DNA from: Paramecium octaurelia
Lineage: Eukaryota > Ciliophora > Oligohymenophorea > Peniculida > Parameciidae
Direction: 5' to 3'
Assembly (NCBI GenBank): GCA_905182995.1
Contig: CAJJDP010000146.1
Location: 126,758 to 190,757 of the forward strand
DNA length: 64,000 bases
In this document: positions 12,001-25,618 of the stretch, piece by piece
Numbering within the stretch: the stretch's first letter is position 1
Layout of the letters: every line of letters begins with the position of its first letter
Program-made: the position numbers and the translations under genes
Notes under the pieces: model-generated
Databases searched by the model: none
What the model was told of the DNA's origin: nothing
Seen by the model: the letters and a program-made list of their open reading frames with translations, nothing else

Positions 12001-13792
12001 TGCTTCAATGATTATTATTTATTTTTTGTTAATATCAAAGAGAAGTTAATAGGATGTATGCTTTGATAGACTATTTTATGGCACTGAATTTCTAGATTAT
12101 TATGGACTTATTTTAAAAGGTAGTCGACATACAGTTTTTTATAGAGATTTTCATAAGTATGTTAAGGATGAGTAGAAAATTGAACTAATGCAAGATTCAG
12201 CCTCTGTCGTAATTACTGATAAGATAACTTTATCATTGAATCTTTATTAAAAGAACTGCTAGTAATTGATAAATCTTTATGAGAATTATATCAAATATTT
12301 GGATAGCTATTAAGAATAAATGTCAATCAGTTTTAAGTATGTCGATTATTTTATCACCAAGACATAAATATAGGAAGTTGAAACATAAGCAAAATATTAT
12401 GAAATGATGAATCAATTATTTTATTTAGCAATCAAAACATTTGCTGGTGATCCATCAAATTATCTAACCGGAAGTGAAGATACTTTTCCATAAATAAATA
12501 CAAGATCAATCTTATTCTTGAATTTTAATGATGTTTGTGATCTTACTGCTTAATTTATAGAATCATGTTTATAGAATAGTAAAGAATACAATAATTAATT
12601 TGACAATGAAGTGAAAGTTATCTTTATAACCATTTATATGATTCTATTTATATTATTCATATTGTTACTATGTTTACTAATGAGTATAGTGAAGAAGTTA
12701 AGACAGATGTTATAGGTATATTTAAGACTGGATAATCGAGATTTGGATTCTGATATTCAAATTTTACAATATATTATTGAAAATATTAAAATGGATGAAT
12801 TCTGGTTTAATACTAAGTTTTTCAACCAATTTTATGAGAAATCATAGGAAACTTCATTTCCCATAGAACCCTAATTGAAAAATACCAATTTGAAATTAGA
12901 GGACAAATTCAATATAGGATACTATTAGATTCTCTAGATTTTGGTTTTCGTATTTGTATTCCTATTTTTATTGATCTTTTAGTTACAATATATAAGTTAT
13001 TCAAATGAAATAAATCCAATAGTAAATTAGGCATTATCAGCTGTTTAGATAAGGCTTAACTTCATAGAGCTAATAAATAATTGGGATGTATAAAATCACA
13101 AGATGTTTTACTAGACATTTTATAATAATGAAAAGGAGAATAAAATAATGAATTAAAATATCAAAAGTGACTATTTAATATTTTCATTAATTGAAATTAA
13201 TGAAACTAAATTAAATAATTCAATTTCATAAGCATAGCAAGAACCATTTACAAATGTGACTGAGAATCTGAATGACTACTAAAAGGAAAGTCTTTTGATA
13301 AAAGATATTTGTTTGATTTTAGAATGTTCGATGAAGAATGATATATTTGAAAATAGACTATTGTCTGATCATTTGGAAAATTACTTTTCAGTAGGATTAA
13401 TTTAGCTCTACTAATAAACTATTTAAGTGGTGAACAACTTAGGATTAATAAATAATTCGTATTAGAATGATGACTTTTTGGATTAATTATATTCCAAAGA
13501 ATACTTTATTTATATATTTTGGGGATTGGATGCTACCAATTACTAAATAAAATTATTTTCAGATTTCTTCATATCTCTGGCAAAGGAGAAGTTGAACTTA
13601 GAAACTCGTTTTATACTTTACCTGCTTATTGGATTAGGAATAATGATATAATTGCTAATTGTAGTACTTAGTTTTGCATTAGGATATCTGGTGATTAGCA
13701 ATTATAGCAATCTAAAATATTGTTTAAGATTCATTCCTTTGAAAACATTGATACATAAGAATATTATTAAATAGATAAAATTGATAATTTGA
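9034..13792 (+). CDS. Giant multi-TM ciliate protein, TmcB/PAS-like
   Basis: Starting at ATG 9034 and removing two introns (10066-10091, 26 nt; 11792-11820, 29 nt) gives one frame of 1567 aa ending at TGA 13790-13792. The N-terminal half holds many membrane helices. A hallmark follows: KSQANTLTFCQLY, then a His/Cys block with CNELKCSCKKNKK. A soluble middle region has PAS-like stretches (FELTHISQLLHPSFR; IIHLDLSFNIMSANKTFQRF). The C-terminal half holds more TM helices (IFITIYMILFILFILLLCLL; LVFVFVFLFLLIF; LLIGLGIMIQLLIVVLSFAL). This is the architecture of a large oligohymenophorean family often annotated TmcB-like, presumed sensory/signalling membrane proteins. The first ~60 residues (C-x2-C...H-x3-H) are atypical, so the true start may be later. 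Confidence 0.7.
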
Positions 13793-13833
13793 ATAATTGT
13801 TTATTGTTTTTGTTCATTCAATTTATAAATCAT

Positions 13834-15432
<1,599 letters not shown>

Positions 15433-15443
15433 ATTTTAATTAA

Positions 15444-15764
15444 TCATTTGTATTCATAAATGCACTTAAAATACTATAGTTTTTTCAATTTCCTTCCCAT
15501 TTTTTATGAATAAGTGCTTACTCGATATTCGATAATCAAATCATTATATCGTTTTCTAAATTCTTTCTCTAACTTCTTATGATCATGAGAATTTATGTGT
15601 GCATTCAACTCGTATTCATTCTTACCAAATTGACGATCACAAAGAGAACAATTATAGCATTCGACATCACTCTCCATCTCTTATTGCACATACATTTGAT
15701 TCCACTCGAAAAAGTCTTCATCTTCTTCTTTACTTCGTAGATTTGCAGTAATTCTCTTATACAT
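15444..15764 (-). CDS. Small C2H2 zinc-finger protein
   Basis: 106 aa from ATG (complement 15762-15764) to TGA (complement 15444-15446). One zinc finger is visible: C-x2-C (YNCSLCDRQF), then H-x5-H (NAHINSHDHKK), flanked by acidic and basic helices (EEDEDFFEWNQMY; EKEFRKRYNDLIIEYR). A finger with this spacing and a KK-rich follow-on occurs in RNA-associated U1-type/C2H2 proteins. It lies 11 bp downstream of the aminotransferase stop on the same strand. The last ~15 residues could be altered by an unrecognised intron. Confidence 0.6.
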
Positions 15765-15791
15765 CCTTAATTAATTATATATAAAAACAAC

Positions 15792-16836
15792 TCATTAAAA
15801 ATTATTTAAACTATGTTTGAACTTCAGATTCATTTCTTTTCTTGCAATCTAATGATCATTCTCATTACATTTCAAAAAAGGATGAGTAAGTGCCTATTTG
15901 ATGCTAATTCTATTTTTTGAAGGATTCAATAAACTTTTCAGGAAATTGGTTCCGTGAGATGGAATGTGGGGATAATATCCATTTGCTTAATCTAATACAT
16001 CTTGACTAAAGCCATTCAAATACAGAAGTATTCTATGTAAGTCATAAATATCTTCTGACTCAACTACTTCTTTGAGTATTTAAGTTTTGCTAAATCCAAT
16101 CAATTTCATCACATTATCTTTATTGAACATAAAATTTTTTGGCCTGATTTAACCATAAATAATTGATTTTTGATTCAGATCGTCTAAAATATTTAATATT
16201 TCCTAAGAATTAATATATTTTTATACTTTTATTATAATTTAATTTTCTTCAAGCGTATAATCTTATTCAAGATTGCGTATCGTGTATTCCATAATCATAT
16301 AATAATTGTGTTTTGATTCAAATACTTCAAAGACCCTAACAACATTTTTGTTTCCTTTGAGAATTCTCAAGATTTTGAGTTCATTTACAAATTAATATTC
16401 ATTTTCTCGAACTTCCTTTTTGTATGCCTTACAATAGTACTATTCCCCTGTTGCCTTTGATTTGACAATTAATGTCTAAAATATCGAAAAAAATAATCAC
16501 CTTTTTGAATTCGTCTTCTTTGATTGGGAGATATTATTCATATAACTAGGCTGCACCTAAATACATAACTCGACAATCCAAGCAGTTTTTCAATTTTTCT
16601 AAATTTTCTATTGGACCCTTAAGTGAATGATTCTCAAATCTCACTTCATTAATTTGGCTTTCCACATATATCCATCGGAGATGAAGATTCAGTGAAATTT
16701 CAAACTTAAAATAATCATTTTTGGTCTTCACTTTAAGATTATGCTAATCGCAAATAACATAAGAGGGCTATTGGTTGAAAATGCACTCCAAGTAAAGATT
16801 GTAATCCATGACTTATAACTTTAATTTATTTTCCAT
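15792..16836 (-). CDS. PH-like domain + pseudokinase (paralog A)
   Basis: The first ~110 residues (MENKLKLQVMDYNLYLECIF, ... LHLRWIYVESQ, ... DCRVMYLGAA) form a PH-like segment. A 25-nt intron follows (GTGATT...TTAG, near 16480). Then a kinase-like domain: a probable VAIK-type lysine in YYCKAYKKEV, an alpha-C ENEYQFVNELKILRIL, and a hinge MIMEYTI. The catalytic loop reads YGQIRPKN where HRDLKPEN is expected, and DFG is replaced by IGF. The catalytic Asp and metal Asp are therefore missing and catalytic activity is unlikely. C-terminal kinase-fold signatures remain (ALTHPFLKC). It stands in tandem with a paralog just upstream. Confidence 0.7.
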
Positions 16837-16903
16837 TAAATTTTGTAGAGCTGTAAAAAAGTAGTTAATATTATTTTGTCTTAAAAGAAAGTTAATAAAT
16901 AAA

Positions 16904-17976
16904 TCAATATTATTTTTAATAACTAGAGCTCTTCTTAGAGTATGAGCTTGAAGATTCGGCGATATCTGTAATTAACTTTGGATTGGGTGATTTCTTTATT
17001 ATTAAATTGGGTTCACAAAAGATGTTTTGAATATATTCATGCTGCATTGCATCTTCAAAGCTAAATCTATAATCACGATTAGGATTCATTAATCCTACAA
17101 TGAATTCATTTCCATTATCAGCGATTTTAGGAAGCGAATTAAAACTATCATTGACGCCATACCTAACAATTTGTTTAGTTACTCATACAAATTCATCATT
17201 ATGTTTCCAACGTTGTCTAAATAATTTTCAACATCTATTTCATGAGTTTGTTAAGCAGGACAAAATCCAACCAATCTTAAGTTACCTTTCTTGTCCAACA
17301 TTAAATTTGATAACTTGATCTTTTAGTAATAAATTTTATTCTCAATCAATATTTTAACAATCTTTAATAATTCCTTAGTTTATCTCATTAATTAATACAT
17401 ATATAATTATTTAAATTTCTTCATGCATTAGATCTACACTTAAATGTTAAAACATCAATTCCTAAACGATATATAAGTGAGTCTTTGATTCATATATTTC
17501 ATAAATTCGAGGGAAATATGAATATTGCTATAGTTTATATAAAATCATTATTGATTGATGTAATTGTTCTAAGTCATAGGCATCTTTACGCAGTGCTTTG
17601 CAACAAACACAACTTTTTGTCAATCTATCTTCAAGTTAACATACCTTTATACAATTAAAAATACTACTTTGCTATTCTCCTTTGCTGAAACTAATTCCAT
17701 TGTTTCATAAATATTTTATATTCCTAAATATGTGACTCTTCCATCAAGGTGCTGTTTTAATTATATTAGATCATCCTGATTAGCTTGGATAAGTAATTCC
17801 TTAATTTGAAGAGACAACATTCTTTTGTCAGTAATTTCCCATCTTATTTTCATCTTATAGTTTATATCTATTTCCATAAGAAATTATGGGCCTTTAATTT
17901 CAATAGATTCATCATAGAGTGTAAATATATGCTAGACTGAAGAGATTTGACAATTAAAATGAAGTATTGTTAACAT
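16904..17976 (-). CDS. PH-like domain + pseudokinase (paralog B)
   Basis: Tandem relative of the neighbouring gene with the same plan. The PH-like region (MLTILHFNCQISSVQHIFTL, ... MKIRWEITDKRMLSLQIKEL, ... DGRVTYLGIQ) is followed, after a 20-nt intron near 17623-17642 (GTATGT...ATAG), by kinase N-lobe sequence: CCKALRKDAYDLEQLHQSIM, then FPRIYEIYESKTHLYIVQEL. Further short introns are needed around 17250-17470 and were not all resolved. The C-terminal part (FSFEDAMQHEYIQN) matches the last kinase helix. A Ser-rich tail follows. No intact HRD or DFG was found. TGA is the complement of 16904-16906. Confidence 0.6.
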
Positions 17977-18147
17977 GTATTAATTTTAATGATTCATAAA
18001 AATATAAATACATAACTCTTTAAATTGGGACATTATTATTTGTTATTTTTTTTGCAAGAGTGATTGACATAGATCATTTTGATATGAAATAAAAATATTT
18101 ATAAATCAAATTATTTTATGACTTTAATTAAAATCCTAATGAGCATT

Positions 18148-18534
18148 TCAAAAGATTTCATCAAGGTCTATTTTAGTTTTCTTGGTTTTTGATCTTCTTA
18201 TTCTTCTTAAATAATACACTTTATTTCTAGTAACGACTTTGATAATTTAATCGAAATGAACACTTTTATGACGACCTTTCTTTTCAAATAATTACCTCCC
18301 TTAGGAGGATTTTAAACATGATTTAATCGAGTTAGAATTGGAGTGGCTTGAATAATTACTTGCTAATGGATATGTGGATGCCTATTTTTGAAGAAATAAG
18401 GCAGAATCATCAGGTTGAGATTTAAAGGTGAATTCCATAACATGTTTTTCAATCGAGCTGTTAATTGTGTTCAATGGCTGTTCATTTTCTTAAGAATCTT
18501 GATCAAGCTCATGAGAAAGATCTGCCTTGTTCAT
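18148..18534 (-). CDS. Small basic-tailed protein with an RVxF-type PP1-docking motif
   Basis: Intron-free 128-aa frame. The N-terminal half is acidic/Ser-rich and probably disordered. Near residue 90 it carries KGRHKSVHFDQIIKVV; K-S-V-H-F fits the RVxF consensus by which regulators dock on protein phosphatase 1. The tail is strongly basic (YYLRRIRRSKTKKTK). A short disordered protein with RVxF is typical of PP1 inhibitors or targeting subunits, but the motif is common by chance, so this is inference. It lies between the pseudokinase pair and UBC9. Confidence 0.55.
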
Positions 18535-18712
18535 GTCTATGATACAGCCCATAAAGAAATTAATTAATAATAAGAGAAGAATAAGTAATATAATTGTGTA
18601 AACTGATAAAATGATACGCCAATAAAATAATTAATAATTAAATATTGGGGAATTAATAATTAGGTTAGAATGGTGTGATTAAAACTTAATAATTGATATA
18701 GATATTGACTGA

Positions 18713-19259
18713 TCATTATGGTTGCTTCTTGAGTGATGCAGCAAATTCTCTTGCTTTCTTCAAGTATTCTTGACGATTGTTTCTAAAGATCAAAAAAAAG
18801 TAGATTTACTTGTATTAATTACATGGTTCATATTGAGCAGGACTTTCAATGTTGGGTTCATCTTTTAATAATTTCTGAATGCCAAGTAAGATTTGTTTCA
18901 CTGTTATACTAGATTTCCAGTCTTCTTCTTCGTTGAGAATGGATAGACACACAGTTCCAGAAGGGTAAACATTTGGATGTGGCAAGACAGGTTTGAACTA
19001 ACATTTAGGTGGTTTCATAGGATAATCATGCGAAAAGTCCATATGCAAAGTGTAAGTACCCTCTTCCCAAGGACACTAATTGTAAAGAGAATTATACTCC
19101 TTGTGGCCCTGGTATTTCACATACCCATTTAAGCAAATCTACTGTTCCGTCCTCTTTTGTGATAGGTTTGGCAACAAATCCATGTGGATGATCAGTTCGC
19201 CACGCTCTTCGCTCTGCTTTTAGCCTTGTAATGACCAATTCGCTAACTTCCTTTGACAT
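18713..19259 (-). CDS. UBC9: SUMO-conjugating enzyme UBC9 (E2)
   Basis: 165 aa after removing introns 18783-18809 (27 nt) and 19076-19097 (22 nt). The start resembles UBC9 with a basic helix ([20 protein letters not shown]). Then come the E2 core [19 protein letters not shown] and [20 protein letters not shown], the active-site cysteine in [14 protein letters not shown], and the UBC9-type [13 protein letters not shown]. The [15 protein letters not shown] block and the RRAW/HPHGF N-terminus distinguish UBC9 from ubiquitin E2s. It forms the thioester with SUMO and transfers it to target lysines. Confidence 0.9.
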
Positions 19260-19455
19260 TTATTTTAAGTGATTTTTATTAATGTAAAATAAATAATTAG
19301 TTTCTGCTTTGGCTTCAAAATAGTATATAATATTTGTTGTTTAAATTATTATTCTAGAAAATCATTAATAACTTTGTAGGAACATATTAGATATCTCATC
19401 AGAAACAATAAAATGATATAATTATGAATATATTAATTTAATACTCTATCTCCTA

Positions 19456-20212
19456 ATGGATGTAGGAAATATTCAAACTATGTAATTACAATTCCTTATG
19501 AATTTATAATCATTCCTTCAACTCATTTTAATTATATATTTGTACATTATTGCAACACTCTTGAAATAAAAGGGAACATGTCTAATTCTAATAAATTATT
19601 TAATTAATAAATAATACTCACTCAAAAGAATGAGGATTATCTATAACAAAAATGAAATATTAGAATTGCTGTACCTTTTCTAAAATTAGACATATGTGAC
19701 AATTCTCAGTAAATCAAACTATAACAGCATCTTAAAGAATTATGCTTTTCTTAAACAAATTTATAAGTAATACATCCATTAGTACTCTGGCATAATCTAT
19801 CTACACATATATCTACCTAATAATAAAAGTGTTTAAATGAAAAATTTTAGAAGGTATTCTAAAATTGACTGAATAACCCTTTATGCTATTATTAGTATCA
19901 AAGGATGTCTTTTGCTATTGATGAAACTTTTGTTGGAATCAAGTAAATTATTCTTTAACTTATATATTGTTCATGTTGGAGAGTTCTGCAACATCCCAAA
20001 GTTATATAGTAGCCTTTATCACAATTTAGATTACTTTCTTGTGTATAATTAATATTCTTTATTTCAAGTATCCTCTTCTAAGTACTTGTGTTCTATTATT
20101 TAATAATTTTTGGTATCTTCCACAATTCTAATTTAGAGATACATATCTTAAAATAAATTATTAATAATTTTATTATTTTTTTTATATTCATTAATCATAA
20201 GTAAGTGAAGTA
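19456..20212. pseudogene. Ambiguous degenerate region, possible Cys-rich gene remnant on the minus strand
   Basis: No strand gives a clean gene. Plus strand: ATG 19456 opens ~139 codons of hydrophobic sequence, then TGA, then another ~110 codons. Minus strand: pieces look more protein-like and Cys-rich (SNLNCDKGYYITLGCCRTLQ; DRLCQSTNGCITYKFVQEKH followed by a CC pair), but they lie in different frames separated by TGA. Likely a decayed secreted/surface protein gene; unspliced introns could account for some breaks. No family was recognised. Confidence 0.25.
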
Positions 20213-20827
20213 AGTGAAGATGTAAATAATTATCAACATTGATAATTTCAATTATATTTTGATGATGGATGTTAAGCAATAATCTTAAGAATTCAAATAT
20301 CAATAAGGGCACTCAATTGAAAAATAATTAAATTCTTATTTAATATTTATAATACTATTATGAAATGAAAAACTCATGAAAATTTCTATCTTCTGAAATG
20401 ATTAATGATTGATGCTATTCGATAACAATATATTATAATTTTCGGTTATTGTGTATCTATGAATATTTGTCTCCTTGAATTAATAACCATGTAGAACATA
20501 CAAAAAATCAACTTAAGTTTGGCAAAGAGAAACGAAAACTTTTAGTCATATAATTTTACCTAAAAACATAAATAATATTATAACAAATATGTTAAGATTG
20601 AAATATATAAAATAGCTCTATTAAATTATTTATTCGTTAGACAATGAAATAGGAAAGCTTAAAGAGATGATTGGTGATAAATGAATTTTAAAGGAAAGTT
20701 AATAATTGGGTGGTTTATGTAAATGGTATATCATCTGAAAATTTGATATAAATTGAATGATTTTTAATAAACTAGTAAAATTAAAAGGATATGAAGATAA
20801 TCGATAAAGGTGTATTATGATTCTACT
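20213..20827. other. AT-rich intergenic region
   Basis: About 600 bp of AT-rich DNA with a short direct repetition 'agtaagtga' at 20201-20219. No convincing ORF, RNA gene or motif. Confidence 0.4.
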
Positions 20828-21397
20828 TCATTATTTATTGGTTGATCTCATAAATGTGTTTTATAATTAAAGTATTAATTATGTATTCATAAACATATTT
20901 TAAATTTGATTTCTCGATTCTTCTAAGGCTTCACAATTATTTTCTAATGTTTTTTTGTATTATATTATTATCTTAATGAAAACGATCGATTTTTATTAAT
21001 ATATTATTTTTTTGGTTCTGAGTTTATTCTTTATAAATAGATTTTATCTAATAATTCTTTTGCTTCTGAAGCGTATTATTATTTTAAAATTTTCTCAAAA
21101 GGAGTTTATGGTCTATTGTTATTTAAGGTTATTGATATACTTATATTTTATCCCATGAGTCATTAAAGTAATATCTGATCTCTAGATTCTATGATTTCTT
21201 CTTAAGGAAGATTTATTTTGATTTTCGCATTCTAAATTAGCAAATTAAATTTAGATAGGATCCCTATTACTTTGTTTTCCATATATAAAATTATCACCTG
21301 GAAGATTTCGAGTACTTGGTTTTGGTTTCCCAATATCATCTTTCAGTAATAAAATGTTCTTGCTCTTTGGTATTAAAATAGGTAATACAGTTGACAT
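20828..21397 (-). CDS. Hypothetical basic protein, one in-frame TGA unresolved
   Basis: From ATG (complement 21395-21397) the frame encodes MSTVLPILIPKSKNILLLKD, then PSTRNLPGDNFIYGKQSNRD and a motif RSDITLMTHGIKYKY. It meets TGA near 21102 and continues open in the same frame to the complement of 20828-20830 with basic sequence. The DPIT/SDIT...HG element recurs in uncharacterised ciliate cilia-associated proteins, but that link is from memory and weak. No GT...AG intron removing the TGA is evident. Confidence 0.4.
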
Positions 21398-21439
21398 AAT
21401 AAATAAATATGTATAAAATGAATTTAAGTTAGGATTAGA

Positions 21440-22668
21440 TCATAAATGTACTTTTTTTTATTAAGAATCTTGCTGAAGTGAGTCTTCTTCTTTGACTTCT
21501 GTTTCGAACTCTTCATCAAAAATCTTCCAAAGATTAGATATACTCAGTTCTTTTTAAAATTTGTTCTATTATATACTAATTAAAGTGAGATACTTTTTCA
21601 AGACCGATGAGAAAAGTACCAATTTGAGTGGGAGTTAGAATGCTCCTAAGTTCATCTATGAAATTCTCCAACTGATGAGTTTTCGAATACAAATTATCCT
21701 TAACAGTTTAGAATTATTTAATTAATCTATGGATAAATATTTAATATACTATTCAAGTTTATCTTTGTCTGATTGAATTCGCTTATATTGTTTTTTTAAT
21801 GATTTATTTTATGCTTCAGTGAGATTAATTTCTTTTGATAAATTCGTAAGCCAAACAGGTTCTTAGTTTTCAGAAGTTGCTGCCCACAACATATATCTAA
21901 CATGTATGGGGAAACAGATTTCCATGATTTATTGAAAGAAATAGTTGGAAGCATTGACTCTTTCTTTTCCTCCTCCTCCAACTCTAAATCTCATAGAATC
22001 TAAGAGAAGATTGATTTCATTATTTTCTGTTTGGTTTTTGAGAGCATTTTCGAGTTTTTCAAACAATTGTTATCTACCCAAAAAAAAGTTTTATAACTAA
22101 GTAAATTGATATATTATACCAAATGATTTGAACCTAATTGTTGCTAACAACTTGTTTGCCCTTTAATGATTCTCTTGCATTTTTCAAGTTCTTCATTTAA
22201 AGTGTTAACTCTAGTCTCTAATAATTCAATGTAGATCTTCTTTCTCTTTCTAGAGTTTCTAGCACATTCTCTATTGCGAATGAGTTTTGCTTAAGCCGAA
22301 TCTTCAGTGTAAATAGAAGCCTTTCTTTCATATTTTGGAGCTACGGTTGATTTGGTCTCTTGTATTAAATTAGTGATCTTATTTATATAAGTGTTCTTTA
22401 GGTTGTTTTTGTTATTGAACATGGCTTCATCCATTTTCTTTTTTTTCTATTATTTTTTACTAAGATTCTGGGGTGGAAGTTAGTTGCCTAATAATAATTC
22501 TTGTTAAGGTTGACCTTCATTATCCCAGAATGGATAATGAATATTGGAATTGCTATTAACATGAGGAAAATTATTGCTTGATATTAGATTTATAGAATAC
22601 TGTGGTTAATCCATCAAAAAGTTTACAAATAGATCATCACCAACTAGTTCAAAATGATTATTATACAT
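21440..22668 (-). CDS. bZIP transcription factor
   Basis: ATG (complement 22666-22668) opens a Gln/Asn-rich N-terminal region of ~75 residues and then the basic leucine zipper. The basic region NRECARNSRKRKK contains the invariant N-x7-R, followed by zipper-like heptads (IELLETRVNTLNEELEKCKR). This fold binds DNA as a dimer in the nucleus. Short introns occur downstream of the zipper (around 22080-22125 and in the C-terminal third). The C-terminal ~200 residues resemble the helical region that follows bZIPs in ciliates and contain SMRFRVGGGGKERV. An in-frame second ATG at 22434 would omit the N-terminal region. Confidence 0.8.
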
Positions 22669-22755
22669 AAATATTAAATATATCAAAATTTTAAGTTAAT
22701 TAATTCTATAAAACTATCTCATAATCTAGTTAATTTTTTTAGTTTCTTACTAATT

Positions 22756-25260
22756 TCATAATTTAAGGTGTATTTGCTTTTCTTTTACGCAGTAACATAC
22801 TTATTCTATCTTAACACTACTTTCATATTATTTTATGGCAAATAAGTTCTGAAATTGCATCCTCTGTCCAATTCTATCTAAATGAAATCCATCAAAATCG
22901 GGTTCTAAATATAATTAAATCTATACCAAATCATTCTAAAATAATTAGATCAAAGATTGAACATTCTATTATGATGTGCTAGTTCTTTTAGATTTCTATT
23001 TATGAAAGGTCTTATCATCATAACTCAATTAAGAGAGCGATCGAAGTATCTGCTTTTTATTTATTTAATTATTTTGAATTTGAGAAATGTCTAAAACATT
23101 CTACGATTGCGATCTTGATCTTTGCTAAAATATTTATTAAGAAATCGATCTGCTTAATTGACTCCCTTGAGATTTTAGTAAATCTCCTTTTGGTTTTACT
23201 TACTTTTAAATGATTCTTATTTGAGGTTCTTCTGACTTATTCTCCATAAATTAAGGAGCTTATATATCAGAGGAGGCTAATGATTGTATCTCATCGCTGT
23301 ATTCAGGGATTGGATGGATGAATGCTTATTTGTTCTTTCTAAAATGCTCTTCTGAATCCAGAGTGGCTTTCTTATGACTCATTGAAATGGCAATTATTGG
23401 ATCTGGAGACAAGGAAGAATTTTTCATTTTAAACTCACCTGAGAAGGATGATGATTAAGGATCAACTAAATAATTTTCAGATTAGTCTTCGATATTAACT
23501 AAATCGTTGTTCTCTTAATACTCTTGAGCTCTCATGTGAATGAAGAACTAATTTATTAACACGTTCTAATAACGAAGTCTTCTTCTCTCATCTATCATTT
23601 TAGTAATAAACTTATTTACATTTGCTTCTACGCATCTTTACAGGGTATATAAATTTACTCAATATTATATCTCTGTTTGGCTTGTAATGGAGAAATGGAC
23701 ACTCTTAAATTAAATGATTTTGATCTTAACAACACATACATTTTCTTCCTATTATATTGAACTTTTCTTAAAATACAATTTAGTCTTTGATCATCTGGGC
23801 TGTTTCCTCTAAATTTATGAGATTATTTACCAAATCTTGATTAATACTACTAACAGTATTCAAATAGGCAAGTCTTTTTATTTTATACAATCTTGAATAT
23901 CCTAAACTAATTGCTGTGAATCCTCGAGGTAATCCTGTGAAAAAACTTATCTCACCAAATGAAGAATTCTCATGATAAATCTATAATTCACTATTTCCAT
24001 ACATTATCATCACTTTACCTTAGGTAATAAAGAAGATGGATTAATCGTCTTACTCTTCTTTGCAATAAATCTTTTGATTTGGACTAAAATCTACTTCCTC
24101 CATATTACAAATTAAATTTTTTATTGTTTAAACAGTAAATTTATTGAACACCTTAAAATTCTTAAGGAAATTCCCTTGTATTTACAATTTCAGTTCTTAA
24201 GCTAAATTTGGTTTCAATTTTTCAGTGAAGAATAAGTGAAAATCTTGCGTCTTTATTTTCTCATCCTATTTCATTATGGTCTTATAATAAGATATCACTC
24301 TATTAGAAATCAAATTAGACACATTCAAGTATTTTAAATGCCCATGCAAATCAAACAAGTCCTTTTTCTTCTTCATAACCTCTTAATTAATCAAACAATA
24401 ACTCATTATTTACTATAATATGTAAATCTTCATTATCAATGATATTATCTCAAAGAATATATTTAACGATTGATATAATTCTTCTTATCGAAATTATATC
24501 ATGGAATTGCTCAAAAAGATATCCAAACTCATACCGAATCTATATATATAATCGGCTTCCTCCCAATAAAACAATTATTATGTGAAAAAGTGACAAACAA
24601 ATAATACTAAAAACATTAACTCTGCAAATTTAACTATATAGTAATTTGTACAAATAAATTTCAAATGCAACTTAAATAAGGATATAGAGTATAAGATTAC
24701 ATCTTTTATGATTTCTACTTCAATTCTATTAGGAATCTCTAAGATTGATGATAATATAATTGCTATCCTTATGAAATCTATGATGAAACTCGTTTTAAGA
24801 TAATGCTTAATAATTTCATATCTTCCTCGTATCAGTCGACCTTCAATATAAAATGATTAAACAAATTTAATCCCCATTTCTAGACCAAATATGCAAAAAT
24901 TCAATTTCAAAATCTCATTCTAGCTTGCTTCGAAATGAAAAGGTAGTAATAAAATTAACAATAAATTGATTAGATATAACAATACTTCCCAAATAAATTT
25001 GATTTTCAGTTTTATTTGTATAACCATTGAATTTTATTATGCTGCATAATTCCCTTTATAAGCAGATCGTAATAAATAATCTACGTAAGGTGATTTCGGA
25101 TACATAGTACATAGATTGGCATTTTTCCTTAAATTTTTTGTAAATTTGTTAACCAATTGTTAGATTTTAATCAAAGAAAAGAATGATTGCTTAGTTCTAG
25201 TATGCTCCTATAAAAGAATACAAATACATAAACATTTCTTTTTAATTTGCCTTTTGTCAT
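22756..25260 (-). CDS. Cyclic-nucleotide-binding-domain ion channel (EAG/CNG/HCN-like)
   Basis: The start MTKGKLKRN is spliced over a 26-nt intron (GTTTAT...ATAG) to EHTRTKQSFFSLIKIQQ. The S1 region follows (IWEVLLYLINLLLILLLPF), then an IKHYLKTSFIIDF linker typical of EAG/CNG channels, further TM helices and an aromatic YWEEADYIYRFGMSLDIF-like stretch. Downstream is a CNBD: NKFTVQTIKNLICNMEEVDF, then QDDQSIFFITQGKVMIMYG, SSFGEISFFTGLPRGFTA and a CCQDQNHLIQECP cysteine segment characteristic of the Paramecium family. The tail (DGFHLDRIGQRMQFQNLFAI) also recurs in that family. Probably a K+ channel of plasma or ciliary membrane; the selectivity filter was not located. Confidence 0.75.
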
Positions 25261-25618
25261 GTGGGGGACTGATGATAATTTAAATTGCTTTTCAAATTCA
25301 TTTTCGGATTCCCTGAGAGAAGAAATGTCTTAAGGTTATTCAGGATGGACTATTTCAACATTCGACATTAGAAAATTTCGAGCTGTGTTGCAGAAAGGTG
25401 ATCCAATTTCAATCATAAAATTAATTACAAAATAGGTGCAAATATAATAGTTTTTGGGAATTAATATTTAAAAGATCATTGAAATCTTATCCTTGAAAAA
25501 TAAGGAAGAATATAAAAAAGCATTATATCAGTTTTCATTTATCAATTACTCCATTTTCCAAAATCACTTAATTATTATCATAATCTCATCATTAGAATTG
25601 ATACTATGCTTTGGATGA
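25259..25618 (+). CDS. Short ORF (119 aa) divergent from the channel gene
   Basis: ATG 25259 to TGA 25616-25618. It begins MWGTDDNLNCFSNSFSDSLR and continues with GWTISTFDIRKFRAVLQKGD and a hydrophobic C-terminus. Composition looks coding. The start codon overlaps the start codon of the minus-strand channel (CATG at 25258-25261), leaving no promoter space; the next in-frame ATG at 25325 could be the true start. Similar-looking sequence continues after the stop for ~130 bp, so a missed intron is possible. Not recognised. Confidence 0.35.
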
